From: Sphingomonas echinoides
GTDB lineage: Bacteria > Pseudomonadota > Alphaproteobacteria > Sphingomonadales > Sphingomonadaceae
Reading direction: 5' to 3'
Assembly (NCBI RefSeq): GCF_029623395.1
Contig: NZ_JAPYKK010000002.1
Location: forward strand, 1 to 64,000
DNA length: 64,000 nt
Positions 16,971-25,191 of this stretch are shown here, in pieces. The notes under the pieces were generated by a model, which was not told the origin of the DNA, did not search any database, and saw only the letters and a program-made list of their open reading frames with translations. Positions within the stretch are counted from its first letter, which is position 1, and the number at the start of each line of letters is the position of its first letter. Position numbers and translations under genes: made by a program.

Positions 16971-16996
16971 CGGGCATGACAGGAAGTTCATGCCCG
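16971..16996. terminator. Hairpin after L,D-transpeptidase gene
   Basis: Arms CGGGCATGA (16971-16979) and TCATGCCCG (16988-16996) pair over 9 bp with an 8-nt loop. There is no clear T run. The position just after the stop at 16957 suggests transcript ending. A single REP-like half sequence follows at about 17008-17040. Confidence 0.5.
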
Positions 16997-17058
16997 CGAT
17001 GCTGCGGCGTCATCCAGCGAAGCGCAGAACCGGGATCCACCCGTTGTAGAGGGATCTC

Positions 17059-17289
17059 ATGACCAAGCTTCTCGCGCCCGCACTCGCCGTCTTCGCGCTG
17101 GCCACCAGCACCATCACGCTCGATACCGCCGCATCGGCCAAGGGCTGCATCCGCGGCGCGGTCGCCGGCGGAGTCGCCGGCCATTACGCGCACCACCATG
17201 CGATCGCCGGCGCAGCGGCCGGCTGCGTGATCGCGCACCATCACTACAAGCAAAAGGCCAAGGCCGCCGCAGCACAACCCGCGCGCTGA
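17059..17289 (+). CDS. Small secreted glycine/histidine-rich protein
   Basis: A 76-residue hypothetical protein. The N-terminus MTKLLAPALAVFALATSTIT is a signal peptide with likely cleavage near AASA-K. The mature part is a short hydrophobic glycine-zipper-like stretch (GAVAGGVAGHYAHHHAIAGA) with HHH and AHHHY histidine clusters and two cysteines. These clusters could bind metal, which is inference. A GAGGGATCTC ribosome site precedes the ATG. Confidence 0.65.
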   Translation: MTKLLAPALAVFALATSTITLDTAASAKGCIRGAVAGGVAGHYAHHHAIAGAAAGCVIAHHHYKQKAKAAAAQPAR

Positions 17290-17402
17290 TCCCGCGCGGT
17301 CTGCCGCTTTCCGGCGACAGCGGTATCGTTGTCGCCGGGAATCAGCGCGCGCGCATCGTGACGGCACCCCCGCGACCACCTCTCACCCGAAAGCCCGTCG
17401 CG

Positions 17403-18404
17403 ATGCCCGCAAAAATCTCTCCGTTCGGTTCAGCGTTCCGCATGGTGGCAACGGCATTGCTGAGCCTGGCGACGGCCCCCGCCATCGCCGCGCCTGCCCC
17501 CAGCGGAACCGTCGCGCTGACCTTCGACGACTTGCCCGTATTCGGCGCAAAAACGTCGGCGGCGGACGGCGCGGCGATGACCACGCGGCTGCTCGCCGGG
17601 CTCAAGCGCGCGCATGACACCGCGACCGGCTTCGTCAACGAGGCCCAGCTGGCAACCCCGGATCGGGCGGACCGCGTCCGCATGCTGAGCCAGTGGCTCG
17701 ACGCCGGGATGGACCTCGGCAACCACAGCTATTCGCACCTCTCGCTCAACGCCGTGCCGGTCGAAACGTACATCGCCGACGTTGCCCACGGCGCACAGGA
17801 AACCGGCGCGCTGCTCGCCGCGCGCGGGCGGCGCGAGCGCTGGTATCGCTATCCCTATCTCGAGACGGGCCTGACGCACGCGGTCCGCCACCGGTTCGAG
17901 GGATGGCTCGCCACGCACGGCTACCGCGTCGCGCCGGTGACGATGGAGAATTCCGACTGGCGCTTCGCCACGCCCTATGACGCCGCGGTCGCGCGCGGGG
18001 ACCATGCCGGTGCCGAGCGAATCCGCGCCGCCTACCTCGCCTACACCCGCCAGATCGTGCCGTGGTACCGGCAGGCGGGCCGCGCGCTGTTCGGCCGCGA
18101 GCCCGCGTTCGTCTTCCTGCTTCACGCGAGCCATCTCAACGCCGCGAGCATCGACGATCTCGCTGCGATCCTGCGCGACCAGCATCTGCGTGTCGTCTCG
18201 CTCGACACCGCGATGCGCGATCCGGCCTACCGCACCCCGGACACCTATGTCGGGCCGAACGGCGACGGCTGGCTCGATCGCTGGGCGCTGACCCTCCACC
18301 GCTCCCTCCCCTATGCGTCGCTGCCGACCGTGCCCAAGGCGATCATCGCCGAAGACGCCCGGCTGGAAGGCGCGACCGATCCTCGAGCCGCTGCGACGTC
18401 CTGA
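17403..18404 (+). CDS. Polysaccharide deacetylase (NodB fold), secreted
   Basis: A 333-residue carbohydrate esterase family 4-like deacetylase. NodB motif 1 is TFDDLPVFG (catalytic base and metal Asp), motif 2 is HSYSHLSLN with H-x3-H metal ligands, and motif 3 is RYPYLETG. A signal sequence is seen as MVATALLSLATAPAIAAPAP. Three in-frame starts are possible (GTG 17358, ATG 17403, ATG 17442); the last would give the most compact signal peptide. N-deacetylation of a GlcNAc polymer is the family role. The next gene, 3 nt downstream, is a GH75 chitosanase-like protein, so chitin or chitooligosaccharide is a sensible substrate. Confidence 0.82.
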   Translation: MPAKISPFGSAFRMVATALLSLATAPAIAAPAPSGTVALTFDDLPVFGAKTSAADGAAMTTRLLAGLKRAHDTATGFVNEAQLATPDRADRVRMLSQWLDAGMDLGNHSYSHLSLNAVPVETYIADVAHGAQETGALLAARGRRERWYRYPYLETGLTHAVRHRFEGWLATHGYRVAPVTMENSDWRFATPYDAAVARGDHAGAERIRAAYLAYTRQIVPWYRQAGRALFGREPAFVFLLHASHLNAASIDDLAAILRDQHLRVVSLDTAMRDPAYRTPDTYVGPNGDGWLDRWALTLHRSLPYASLPTVPKAIIAEDARLEGATDPRAAATS

Positions 18405-18407
18405 ACC

Positions 18408-19199
18408 ATGAAACCTTTCCTGACCTGCCTCACCCTGCTGCTGGGCGCGACGACGGCTGCTGCGGCACCGCCGTCGCGCCCAGTCCACGCGGCATCCGCC
18501 CCGTGGCCCGCGGGCGTCGTGCTCCCCGCGGGCGACCCGATCGACGAAGCGTATCGCCAGGAATTCGGCACGTGTGATCGCGCGGACCGGTTTCACGGCC
18601 ACAAGGTCCACGGGTGTCGCAACGACCCGAACGCGGTCACCGCGCTCCGCCGTCTGCCGGGGAATGCGGTCGCCTATGTCGCAAAGCTCGCGGTCGATCT
18701 CGACGGATCGCCATTCGCGTGCAGTCCCGCGCATGGCAGGATGGACCAATGCCCGACGTCGCTGATGCTCCCCGACGGCAAGGGCGGCGAGACGCCGGTC
18801 GACGCGGACAAGATCCCCTATGTCGTCATCCCGTGGGAAGGCCCGCGCGACGAACAGGGCCGCTTCACCCAAAAGACCGGGGTCGACGTCGGCGATTTTG
18901 GCGTGGTGATCGCGCACGGGCGGACGATCCCGGTGATCGTCGCCGATACCGGCCCGTTCGAGAAGCTCGGTGAAGGCTCGCTCGCACTGCACCGCGCGCT
19001 TGGCCGCGAGCTGTGCGTCGCGCGCACCAACACGGGCACGTGCCGCCGCGTGATCGAACGGATGGAGAGCATCGGCGGCGACGTCACCACCGTGCTGTTC
19101 CCGCACACCGCGCGCAACGGCCTCACCCCCGCCACGATCGCGCAAGTCGTCCGCACCGAGGGGCTGCGGCACTGGCAGACGCTGCAGAAGCGGGGCTGA
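18408..19199 (+). CDS. GH75-like chitosanase, secreted
   Basis: A 263-residue protein with signal peptide MKPFLTCLTLLLGATTAAAA. It resembles glycoside hydrolase family 75 endo-chitosanases: IPYVVIPWEG, DVGDFGVVIAHG and PVIVADTGPFEKLGEGS. The D and E in DTGPFEKLGE are nine residues apart, the same spacing as the catalytic Asp160/Glu169 pair of the Aspergillus enzyme. Six cysteines suggest disulfides. It starts 3 nt after the deacetylase stop, so both are co-expressed. Assignment rests on motif recall, not alignment. Confidence 0.65.
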   Translation: MKPFLTCLTLLLGATTAAAAPPSRPVHAASAPWPAGVVLPAGDPIDEAYRQEFGTCDRADRFHGHKVHGCRNDPNAVTALRRLPGNAVAYVAKLAVDLDGSPFACSPAHGRMDQCPTSLMLPDGKGGETPVDADKIPYVVIPWEGPRDEQGRFTQKTGVDVGDFGVVIAHGRTIPVIVADTGPFEKLGEGSLALHRALGRELCVARTNTGTCRRVIERMESIGGDVTTVLFPHTARNGLTPATIAQVVRTEGLRHWQTLQKRG

Positions 19200-19276
19200 C
19201 GCGCCCCGCCCGACTCTATTTCCGAATTTATAAGACAACAGCTTGCCGTGCCGCACTTCTCATTTAGGATGCGGGC

Positions 19277-20125
19277 ATGATCACGCGGCGCACCATCATC
19301 GGATCCTCCCTCGCGGCCTTTGCGGCAACGGGACTTCCTGGCCCCCTCCTGGCCGCCCCATCGGCCGGTCGGCTCAAACAGTCGGTCAGCCGTTGGTGCT
19401 ACCAGAAGATCCCGCTCGACCAGCTCTGCGCCGCCGCGGCGAAGATGGGGTTGCAGGGCATCGATCTGCTCGAACCCGCCGATTACGAGACGCCGCGCAA
19501 ATACGGGATGCGCTGCACCATGGGCTATGCCGCCGCCCCGATGACGATCCCCAACGGCCTCAACCGCCGCGAGAACCACGACGCGATCGAACAGGCGTTC
19601 CGCGTCGGCATCCCGCAGGCGGCCAAGGCGGGCGTCCCCAACGTCATCGCCTTCTCGGGCAATCGCAAGGGCATGTCGGACGAGGAAGGCGCCGCCAACG
19701 CCGTCATCGGCCTCAACCGCGTCAAGAAGATCGCCGAGGATAATGACGTCACGATCTGCATCGAACTGCTCAACAGCAAGCGCGACCATGCCGATTACAT
19801 GGCCGACCATACTGCGTGGGGCGTGAAGGTCTGCAAGGAAGTCAACTCGCCACGGGTCAAGCTGCTGTACGACATCTACCATATGCAGATCATGGAAGGC
19901 GACCTGATCGCCACGATCCGCGAGAACATCCAGTGGCTCGGGCATTTCCACACCGGCGGGGTCCCGGGGCGCCACAATCTCGACGGCACGCAAGAAGTGG
20001 ACTGGCACGCGGTCGCCAAGAGCGTCGCCGACCTGGGGTTCAAGGGCTATTTCGCGCATGAATTCATGCCGGTCGGCGATCCGCTGACCGCGCTCGCGCA
20101 GGCCGTGAAGACGTGCACGGTCTGA
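19277..20125 (+). CDS. Tat-exported hydroxypyruvate isomerase-like TIM-barrel protein
   Basis: A 282-residue protein with twin-arginine signal MITRRTIIGSSLAAFAATG and an Hyi/sugar-phosphate-isomerase-type TIM barrel. Barrel features are GLQGIDLLEP, ICIELLNSKRDH with a metal Glu, VKLLYDIYHMQIMEGDL with metal Asp and His, and GHFHTGGVPGRH. These would bind a divalent cation and act on a small keto sugar or acid, but export by Tat makes a polymer-derived substrate more likely than cytosolic hydroxypyruvate. The next gene (Dabb) starts 18 nt after its stop. Confidence 0.8.
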   Translation: MITRRTIIGSSLAAFAATGLPGPLLAAPSAGRLKQSVSRWCYQKIPLDQLCAAAAKMGLQGIDLLEPADYETPRKYGMRCTMGYAAAPMTIPNGLNRRENHDAIEQAFRVGIPQAAKAGVPNVIAFSGNRKGMSDEEGAANAVIGLNRVKKIAEDNDVTICIELLNSKRDHADYMADHTAWGVKVCKEVNSPRVKLLYDIYHMQIMEGDLIATIRENIQWLGHFHTGGVPGRHNLDGTQEVDWHAVAKSVADLGFKGYFAHEFMPVGDPLTALAQAVKTCTV

Positions 20126-20142
20126 ACAAGCGGGGGAGCAGC

Positions 20143-20541
20143 GTGGGGTTGGACCGGAGAGACGCACTGACGGGAATTGCCTTTGCGGCCGCGGCAGCGG
20201 CGATCACGGGCCCGGCCAAAGCCGCGGAAGCGGGCGGGCTGCGCCACCAGGTGTTCTTCTGGCTCAAGCGTCCGGGAAATGCCGAAGACCGCGCCAAACT
20301 GGTGGCCGGACTAAAGACGCTTGCCGCGGTCCCGCAAGTGCGCGCGCTCCACGTCGGCGTGCCGGCGGGAACCGAACAGCGCGACGTGGTCGATTCCAGC
20401 TTCGATGTTTCGGAGCTGATGCTGTTCGACACGATCGCCGATCAGAAAACCTATCAGGAGCATCCCGCGCACCTCGCCTTCGTCAAGACGTGCTCGCCGC
20501 TGTGGCGCAAGGTCGTGGTCTACGACACCGTGCCGGCCTGA
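20143..20541 (+). CDS. Dabb (stress-responsive alpha-beta barrel) domain protein, exported
   Basis: A 132-residue protein with RRDALTGIAFAAAAAA at its N-terminus, a Tat-type signal, and a dimeric alpha-beta-barrel (Dabb) body: LRHQVFFWLKRPG, ALHVGVPAGTEQRDVVD and HPAHLAFVKTCSPLW. I prefer the GTG at 20143 because GGGGGAG ends 4-5 nt before it; a GTG at 20113 inside the previous gene is possible. It pairs with the exported isomerase-like protein. The function of secreted Dabb proteins is unknown. Confidence 0.78.
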   Translation: MGLDRRDALTGIAFAAAAAAITGPAKAAEAGGLRHQVFFWLKRPGNAEDRAKLVAGLKTLAAVPQVRALHVGVPAGTEQRDVVDSSFDVSELMLFDTIADQKTYQEHPAHLAFVKTCSPLWRKVVVYDTVPA

Positions 20542-21763
20542 CCGACGCGAAATCGAACGCAAGCCCATCCCGCTCCCCTCCCTGAAAGGGAGGGGAGCGG
20601 GATGGGTTGGCCAGCGGCGCGCGCCACGCTCTCCCCATACGAACCCACCTTCCAGGAAGGGGAGACGGCAGGGGGCAGCAAGCTGCCAGGTAGCGGACCC
20701 GATACCGGCTCCCCAGCCCGCAAATTGCCCGCCCCCGCCTCCTCCAGCTACCCCCCCACCACTCCACGCCGATCTTCCCGAAATGCCCCGCGCCCACCTC
20801 ATAACGGAACGCATCGGCGAGCTGCTCCAGCGGGAAGCAGCGGTCGACCACCGGGCGCACCCCGCTCGCCTCCAGCGCGCGGACGAATTCCTGCTGTTCG
20901 CGGCGGCTCCCGACGATCAGCCCTTGCAACCGCGCCTGCTTGGACATCAGCGCCGCGGTCGGCACGTCACCCGCGCCGCCGGTCAGCACGCCGATCAGCG
21001 AGATATGCCCGCCGACGCGCACCGCCGTGATCGACTGCGCGAGCGTCCCCGGCCCGCCGACCTCGACGACGTGATCGACCCCGCGCCCACCGGTCCACTC
21101 CAGGATCGCGCTGCCCCATTCGGGCGTATCACGATAATTGACGCAGTGATCCGCCCCCAGCGCCCGCGCACGCTCCAGCTTCTCGTCCGACGACGAGGTG
21201 ATCGCGACCACCGCGCCCATCATCTTGGCGATCTGCAACGCCCAGATCGACACGCCGCCGGTCCCGAGCAACAGCACCGTGTCCCCCGCCTTGAGCTTGC
21301 CGTCCACCACCAGCGCGCGCCACGCGGTCAGCCCGGCGGTGGTGATCGTCGCCGCCTCGACCGCGTCATAGCCCTTGGGCGCGTGCGTGAAGGCGGTCGC
21401 GGGCAGCACCACCGCCTCGCGCGCGAATCCGTCGATCCCGTCGCCGGGCGTGCGGCTGAAGTCGCCGATCGTCGGTGTCCCGTCCTGCCAGTCGGGGAAG
21501 AAGCACGACACGACCATGTCCCCCACCGCGAATTCGGTAACGCCGTCGCCGACCGCCTCGACCAGCCCCGCGCCATCGGCGAGCGGGATCCGGCCCGCAG
21601 CCTCTCCCATCCGCCCGGTCACGACGCCAAGGTCATGGAAGTTGAGGGAGCTGCCGTGCAGCGCGACGCGAATCTCGCCCGCGCCCGGCTGGCCCGGATC
21701 CGCGCTCTCACCGAGCGCCAGCGTATCGAGCGTCATCGGATTGCCTACAGTAAACGTCCGCAT
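20483..21763 (-). CDS. Zinc-type alcohol dehydrogenase/quinone oxidoreductase with abnormal C-terminal extension
   Basis: An MDR-superfamily NAD(P)-dependent oxidoreductase. The catalytic core has the N-terminal GroES fold (SSLNFHDLGVVTGR, GAGLVEAVGDGV), the nucleotide site LLLGTGGVSIWALQIAK, and the family end GHFGKIGVEW near residue 335. Classic zinc ligands are absent, pointing to the quinone-reductase branch. The frame does not stop there but continues about 90 residues through the 20-bp hairpin and into the 3' end of the Dabb gene. A stop (TAG, 20750-20748) would follow within three residues if the G7 run at 20757-20751 had one more base. I used the second ATG because AAGGAG is 6 nt upstream. 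Confidence 0.8.
   Translation of the reverse strand: MRTFTVGNPMTLDTLALGESADPGQPGAGEIRVALHGSSLNFHDLGVVTGRMGEAAGRIPLADGAGLVEAVGDGVTEFAVGDMVVSCFFPDWQDGTPTIGDFSRTPGDGIDGFAREAVVLPATAFTHAPKGYDAVEAATITTAGLTAWRALVVDGKLKAGDTVLLLGTGGVSIWALQIAKMMGAVVAITSSSDEKLERARALGADHCVNYRDTPEWGSAILEWTGGRGVDHVVEVGGPGTLAQSITAVRVGGHISLIGVLTGGAGDVPTAALMSKQARLQGLIVGSRREQQEFVRALEASGVRPVVDRCFPLEQLADAFRYEVGAGHFGKIGVEWWGGSWRRRGRAICGLGSRYRVRYLAACCPLPSPLPGRWVRMGRAWRAPLANPSRSPPFQGGERDGLAFDFASVRPARCRRPRPCATAASTS
20564..20606. repeat. 20-bp perfect hairpin, C/G-rich repeat
   Basis: Arms at 20564-20583 and 20587-20606 are perfectly complementary over 20 bp around a GAA loop. It starts 23 nt after the Dabb stop, so it can end that transcript, and it lies inside the extended frame of the convergent ADH gene. 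Another C/T-rich paired repeat with a related look is at 21853-21962. Confidence 0.7.
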
Positions 21764-21852
21764 CATGATCTCCTTGGTCGGGCACCATGCCCCGATATCG
21801 CGCGCTCAACGCCCGGCGGCGGCGACCGGCCCCGACGAAGGACGATGCAAAG

Positions 21853-21962
21853 AAGCCCCTCCCCTTGAGGGGAGGGGTTGGGGTGGGGAAGATCAGCAAA
21901 GCCGACCTCTCTGCAGGGCACTGCCCCACCCCCAACCACTCCCCTTCAGGGGCGGGGCTTAG
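21853..21962. repeat. Paired C/G-rich inverted repeat (REPIN-like)
   Basis: Two arms of about 37-38 nt (about 21853-21890 and 21923-21962) are imperfect inverted copies built on AAGCCCC(T/G)CCCCT...AGGGGAG.GGTTGGGG. Each arm also folds locally (CTCCCCTTGAGGGGAG). It is in the gap between the divergent ADH and SDR genes, so it is unlikely to be a terminator and may be a mobile repeat. Confidence 0.6.
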
Positions 21963-22086
21963 AAAACATGCGACGCGTGCGGCAACCCTTAGCGCGAACG
22001 GATGCGGTGCCCGGTCGAAAAGCGATGAACTCCCCACTTGGTAAGCCGTTGTGCTGCAAACCCCTGACCCGGAAAGCGAAACGCGC

Positions 22087-22935
22087 ATGGCATTCTCCCC
22101 CTCCCCCGTATGGCTGATCACCGGCTGCTCGACCGGTTTCGGGCGCGACCTCGCGCAGTTGATCATCGACCGGGGCTGGCGCCTGATCGCCACCGCGCGC
22201 GACGCAGACCGCGTCGCCGACCTTGCCAAGGCCGCCCCCGACCGCGTCCTCGCGCTGGCGCTCGACGTGACCGTCCAGGACCAGATCGACGCGGTCACCA
22301 AAGCCGCAATCGAAAAGTTCGGCCGGATCGACGTGCTCGTCAACAATGCGGGCTACGGCTACCAGAGCACGATCGAGGAAGGCGTCGACGCGGAGATCCG
22401 CCAGCAGTTCGACGCCAACGTCTTCGGCCTGTTCGCGATGACGCGCGCGGTGCTGCCGCACATGCGCGCGCAAAAGAGCGGGCATATCATCAACATCACC
22501 TCGGTCGCGGGCCTCGTCGGGTTTCCGGCCTCGGGCTATTACGCGGCCTCGAAACACGCGGTCGAAGGCTTTTCGGATTCACTGCTGGCCGAGGTCGCGC
22601 CGCTCGGGATCGACGTCACCTGTGTCGAGCCGGGTCCGTTCCGCACCGACTGGGCGGGCCGCTCGCTCCAGCAGACGCAGAGCACCATCGCCGATTACGC
22701 CGATACCGCGGGCAAACGTCTCGCGGATACGCGTGGGGTCAGCGGCAAGCAGGCGGGCGACCCCGTCCGCGCGGGCGAGGCGATGATCGCGCTGACGGTC
22801 GATCCCAATCCGCCACGGCATCTCGTGCTCGGCAAATGGGGCTATGACGCGGTCAGCGACAAGCTTCGCGCCCGGTCGGCCGAAATCGAACGCCACCGCG
22901 ACGCCAGCCTCGCGGCGGATTACCCGGACGCCTGA
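22087..22935 (+). CDS. SDR family oxidoreductase
   Basis: A 282-residue classical short-chain dehydrogenase. The cofactor motif TGCSTGFG is at residues about 12-19, NNAGYG near 90-95, catalytic Ser in INITSVAGLVG and YYAASKH near 154-160. ARDADRV after beta-2 suggests NADP. The oversized C-terminus with ADTRGVSGKQAGDP and PPRHLVLGKWGYDAV matches a widespread group usually labelled oxidoreductase/retinol dehydrogenase-like. I took the ATG at 22087; a GTG at 22051 is in frame but is far from the fold. Confidence 0.9.
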   Translation: MAFSPSPVWLITGCSTGFGRDLAQLIIDRGWRLIATARDADRVADLAKAAPDRVLALALDVTVQDQIDAVTKAAIEKFGRIDVLVNNAGYGYQSTIEEGVDAEIRQQFDANVFGLFAMTRAVLPHMRAQKSGHIINITSVAGLVGFPASGYYAASKHAVEGFSDSLLAEVAPLGIDVTCVEPGPFRTDWAGRSLQQTQSTIADYADTAGKRLADTRGVSGKQAGDPVRAGEAMIALTVDPNPPRHLVLGKWGYDAVSDKLRARSAEIERHRDASLAADYPDA

Positions 22936-22941
22936 TCGCCG

Positions 22942-22969
22942 CCGCGCCGGTTCGATCCCCCCGGCGCGG
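22942..22969. terminator. Hairpin between convergent SDR and lysA
   Basis: CCGCGCCGG (22942-22950) and CCGGCGCGG (22961-22969) form a perfect 9-bp stem with a 10-nt loop, starting 6 nt after the SDR stop. There is no U tract. It may serve both convergent transcripts. Confidence 0.45.
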
Positions 22970-23071
22970 TCCGCGCATGGCCGAGCGACAGGCGCCCGGT
23001 CATGCGCGGGCGGATCGCGCCGGTCGCGCCGGTGCGTGCGTCGTCCGGTGCCCCCGCGTGCGGCTTCCCCG

Positions 23072-24376
23072 TCATGCCGCGCGCCGGACCGCAGGGCGTG
23101 CGGTCCACTCGGGCAAGTGCTGGTGCCGCAACATCGCCTCGGGGGTGATACGGTCCGCGACGACCGCGAACCGGTCGCCGTCGACCAGCACTTCGGGGAT
23201 GCGCGCGCGGCAATTGTAGGTCGACGCCATCGTCGCACCATAGGCCCCGACGGTGCGGAACACCGCCAGGTCGCCCGCCTTCACCCGGTCGATCTCGCGC
23301 CCCGTAGCGAAAGTATCGCCGCTTTCGCAGACCGGACCGGCAATGTTCGCCACCATCCGCGCCCCGCTCGGTTCGACTGCGGCGAAATCGTGGAACGCAT
23401 CGTATAGCGCGGGCCGCGCAAGGTCGTTCATCGCCGCATCGACGATGACATGCGGGTCGGGCGCGCCGGGCTTGATCCACACGACTTCGGTCAACAATAC
23501 CCCCGCCGCCGCCGCGATGAAGCGCCCGGGTTCGAACGTGAGCGTCACGTCCCAGTCGCGCGTGACGCGGTCCACCATGATCCCATACGCCCAGGCCCGC
23601 GGCATCGGCTCGCCCGGACGGTAAGCAACACCCAGACCCCCGCCCAGATCGACGCGGTCGATCCGATGCCCCGCACTGCGCAACGCCGCGATCAGCGCGC
23701 CGGTCCGACGATAGGCAGTCTCCAGTGGCGCGAGATCGGCGAGCTGGCTCCCGATGTGGATCGCGATGCCGCACAGGTCGAGCCCGTCGAGCGCCGCCAG
23801 CCGACCATAGATCGCAAAGGCATCGCCGTAAGCCACCCCGAACTTGTTCTGCTTCCGCCCGGTCGAGATCTTGGCATGCGTCCCCGCATCGACATCCGGA
23901 TTGACGCGGAGCACCGCGGTCGCCCGTACGCCTCTGGCGCGCGCGAGCATCGCCAGCATCTGCCCCTCTTCCTCCAGCTCGATGTTGAACTGCCCGATCC
24001 CGGCATCCAGCGCCGCGACCAGCTCGCGCCGGGTCTTGCCGACCCCGGAATAGAGGATTCCCGACGCGGGCATCCCCGCCGCCAGCGCGTGGACGAGCTC
24101 CCCGCCCGAGACGATGTCCGCGCCGTACCCCTCCTCCGCCAGCAGCTGCAGCACCGCCAGGTTCGGATTGGCCTTCACCGCAAACGCCAGATGCTTGCGC
24201 CGGATCGGCGCCAGCGCCTCGCGAAACGTGCGGGCGGCACTGCGCAGTGCGGCGCTCGAATAGACATAGCTCGGCGTCCCCACGGCGGCGGCGATGTCGG
24301 GCAGCGCGACGCCTTCGGCATGCAGCACCCCGTCGCGGAGCGGGAACGGCTGGATGGCTTGCATCAGGTCAGTCAT
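23072..24376 (-). CDS. lysA: Diaminopimelate decarboxylase
   Basis: A 434-residue fold-III PLP enzyme that converts meso-diaminopimelate to lysine. The PLP lysine is in FAVKANPN near residue 66-73, the phosphate-binding GGGLGV near 245, EPGRFI near 287-292 and the catalytic Cys in GPVCESGDTF near 344-353. Length is normal. Its ATG lies 8 nt inside the upstream membrane-protein gene, so it is translationally linked to a string of three small genes. Confidence 0.95.
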   Translation of the reverse strand: MTDLMQAIQPFPLRDGVLHAEGVALPDIAAAVGTPSYVYSSAALRSAARTFREALAPIRRKHLAFAVKANPNLAVLQLLAEEGYGADIVSGGELVHALAAGMPASGILYSGVGKTRRELVAALDAGIGQFNIELEEEGQMLAMLARARGVRATAVLRVNPDVDAGTHAKISTGRKQNKFGVAYGDAFAIYGRLAALDGLDLCGIAIHIGSQLADLAPLETAYRRTGALIAALRSAGHRIDRVDLGGGLGVAYRPGEPMPRAWAYGIMVDRVTRDWDVTLTFEPGRFIAAAAGVLLTEVVWIKPGAPDPHVIVDAAMNDLARPALYDAFHDFAAVEPSGARMVANIAGPVCESGDTFATGREIDRVKAGDLAVFRTVGAYGATMASTYNCRARIPEVLVDGDRFAVVADRITPEAMLRHQHLPEWTARPAVRRAA

Positions 24377-24629
24377 GGCGCTGCGCCGTCCTGCGCCCGC
24401 GCCGGGCGTGGAGCGTTTGCGGCAAGCGCTTGTGGCGGCTGCGTTCGACCCGGAATGCGGCGGGCACGCGCTTGCCCTGGACGATCAGCACGAACCCGAG
24501 CAGCGCGAAACCGAAACCGACCAGCCCCGGCAAACTGCTCTCCCCGATCCGCTCGAGCGACGCCACGACGCTCCCCGCCGCCAACAGCGCGACTCCGATG
24601 CCGCGCCACAGCATGTCCCGGTGCGTCAT
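24369..24629 (-). CDS. Small two-helix membrane protein
   Basis: An 86-residue hypothetical protein with two hydrophobic segments, ISVALLAAGSVVASL-like near residues 10-25 and LPGLVGFGFALLGFVLIVQG near 34-53, and a strongly basic C-terminal tail (RVERSRHKRLPQTLHARRGRR). It overlaps lysA by 8 nt and its ATG overlaps the methyltransferase-like stop as ATGA. Overlap on both sides supports it as a true gene. I do not recognise a family. Confidence 0.65.
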   Translation of the reverse strand: MTHRDMLWRGIGVALLAAGSVVASLERIGESSLPGLVGFGFALLGFVLIVQGKRVPAAFRVERSRHKRLPQTLHARRGRRTAQRHD

Positions 24630-25159
24630 GCCGCCTCTCCCCGCACTGGCGTTTCGGTCGGTACGGGGTCGGCGATCACGGTCCGCCCGGCCCCCGCAAT
24701 CGCACGCGCGCGCGCCCGATGCTGCGCCGCGTGGCGCGAATCCCCGTGCCACAGCACGATGTCCGCCGGCAGATCGCATTCCGACCCGAGCGCGGCGACG
24801 ATGTCGCCCGTCTCGAACGCAATCCCGATCGCGGGATCCCGCACGTCGGAAGCGGCGCTCCGCGCCCGCCCGATACAATGCGGCGTCGCCCCGATCCCGC
24901 GCGCCTCGATCGCCGAGAACCCCAGCGTCCGCGCATGGCGCACCGCGCACAGCAGCAGCGTCCCCGTCCCGCAATCCGCATCGACGATACGCACGCTGTG
25001 CCGGTTGGCGTCGCGCAGCGCGGTCAGCGCCGCCGCCAGCGCGGCCCAGCGCGGATCGCGGCAACGGGGGGCGCGGCGTGGTCGCAAAAGGGCGCGCGGT
25101 CGGGGCGACCGGCGCGCGTTCGGGGACAGCATTATGCTGTGATCGGCCAGATAGGTCAT
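24626..25159 (-). CDS. Class I SAM-dependent methyltransferase-like protein
   Basis: A 177-residue protein with the SAM-binding motif VDADCGTGTLLLCAVRHAR near residues 60-78 and a following acidic motif II (IEARGIG). PADIVLWHGDSRH near 135-147 takes the place of motif IV. The fold appears shortened at the C-terminus, and the N-terminal 30 residues are unusually arginine-rich. Homologous genes precede lysA in sphingomonads as far as I recall, but the substrate is unknown. It overlaps the membrane-protein gene by 4 nt. Confidence 0.6.
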   Translation of the reverse strand: MTYLADHSIMLSPNARRSPRPRALLRPRRAPRCRDPRWAALAAALTALRDANRHSVRIVDADCGTGTLLLCAVRHARTLGFSAIEARGIGATPHCIGRARSAASDVRDPAIGIAFETGDIVAALGSECDLPADIVLWHGDSRHAAQHRARARAIAGAGRTVIADPVPTETPVRGEAA

Positions 25160-25191
25160 CAAAATGTCCTGGAAATAGGGATCGGACGCGG

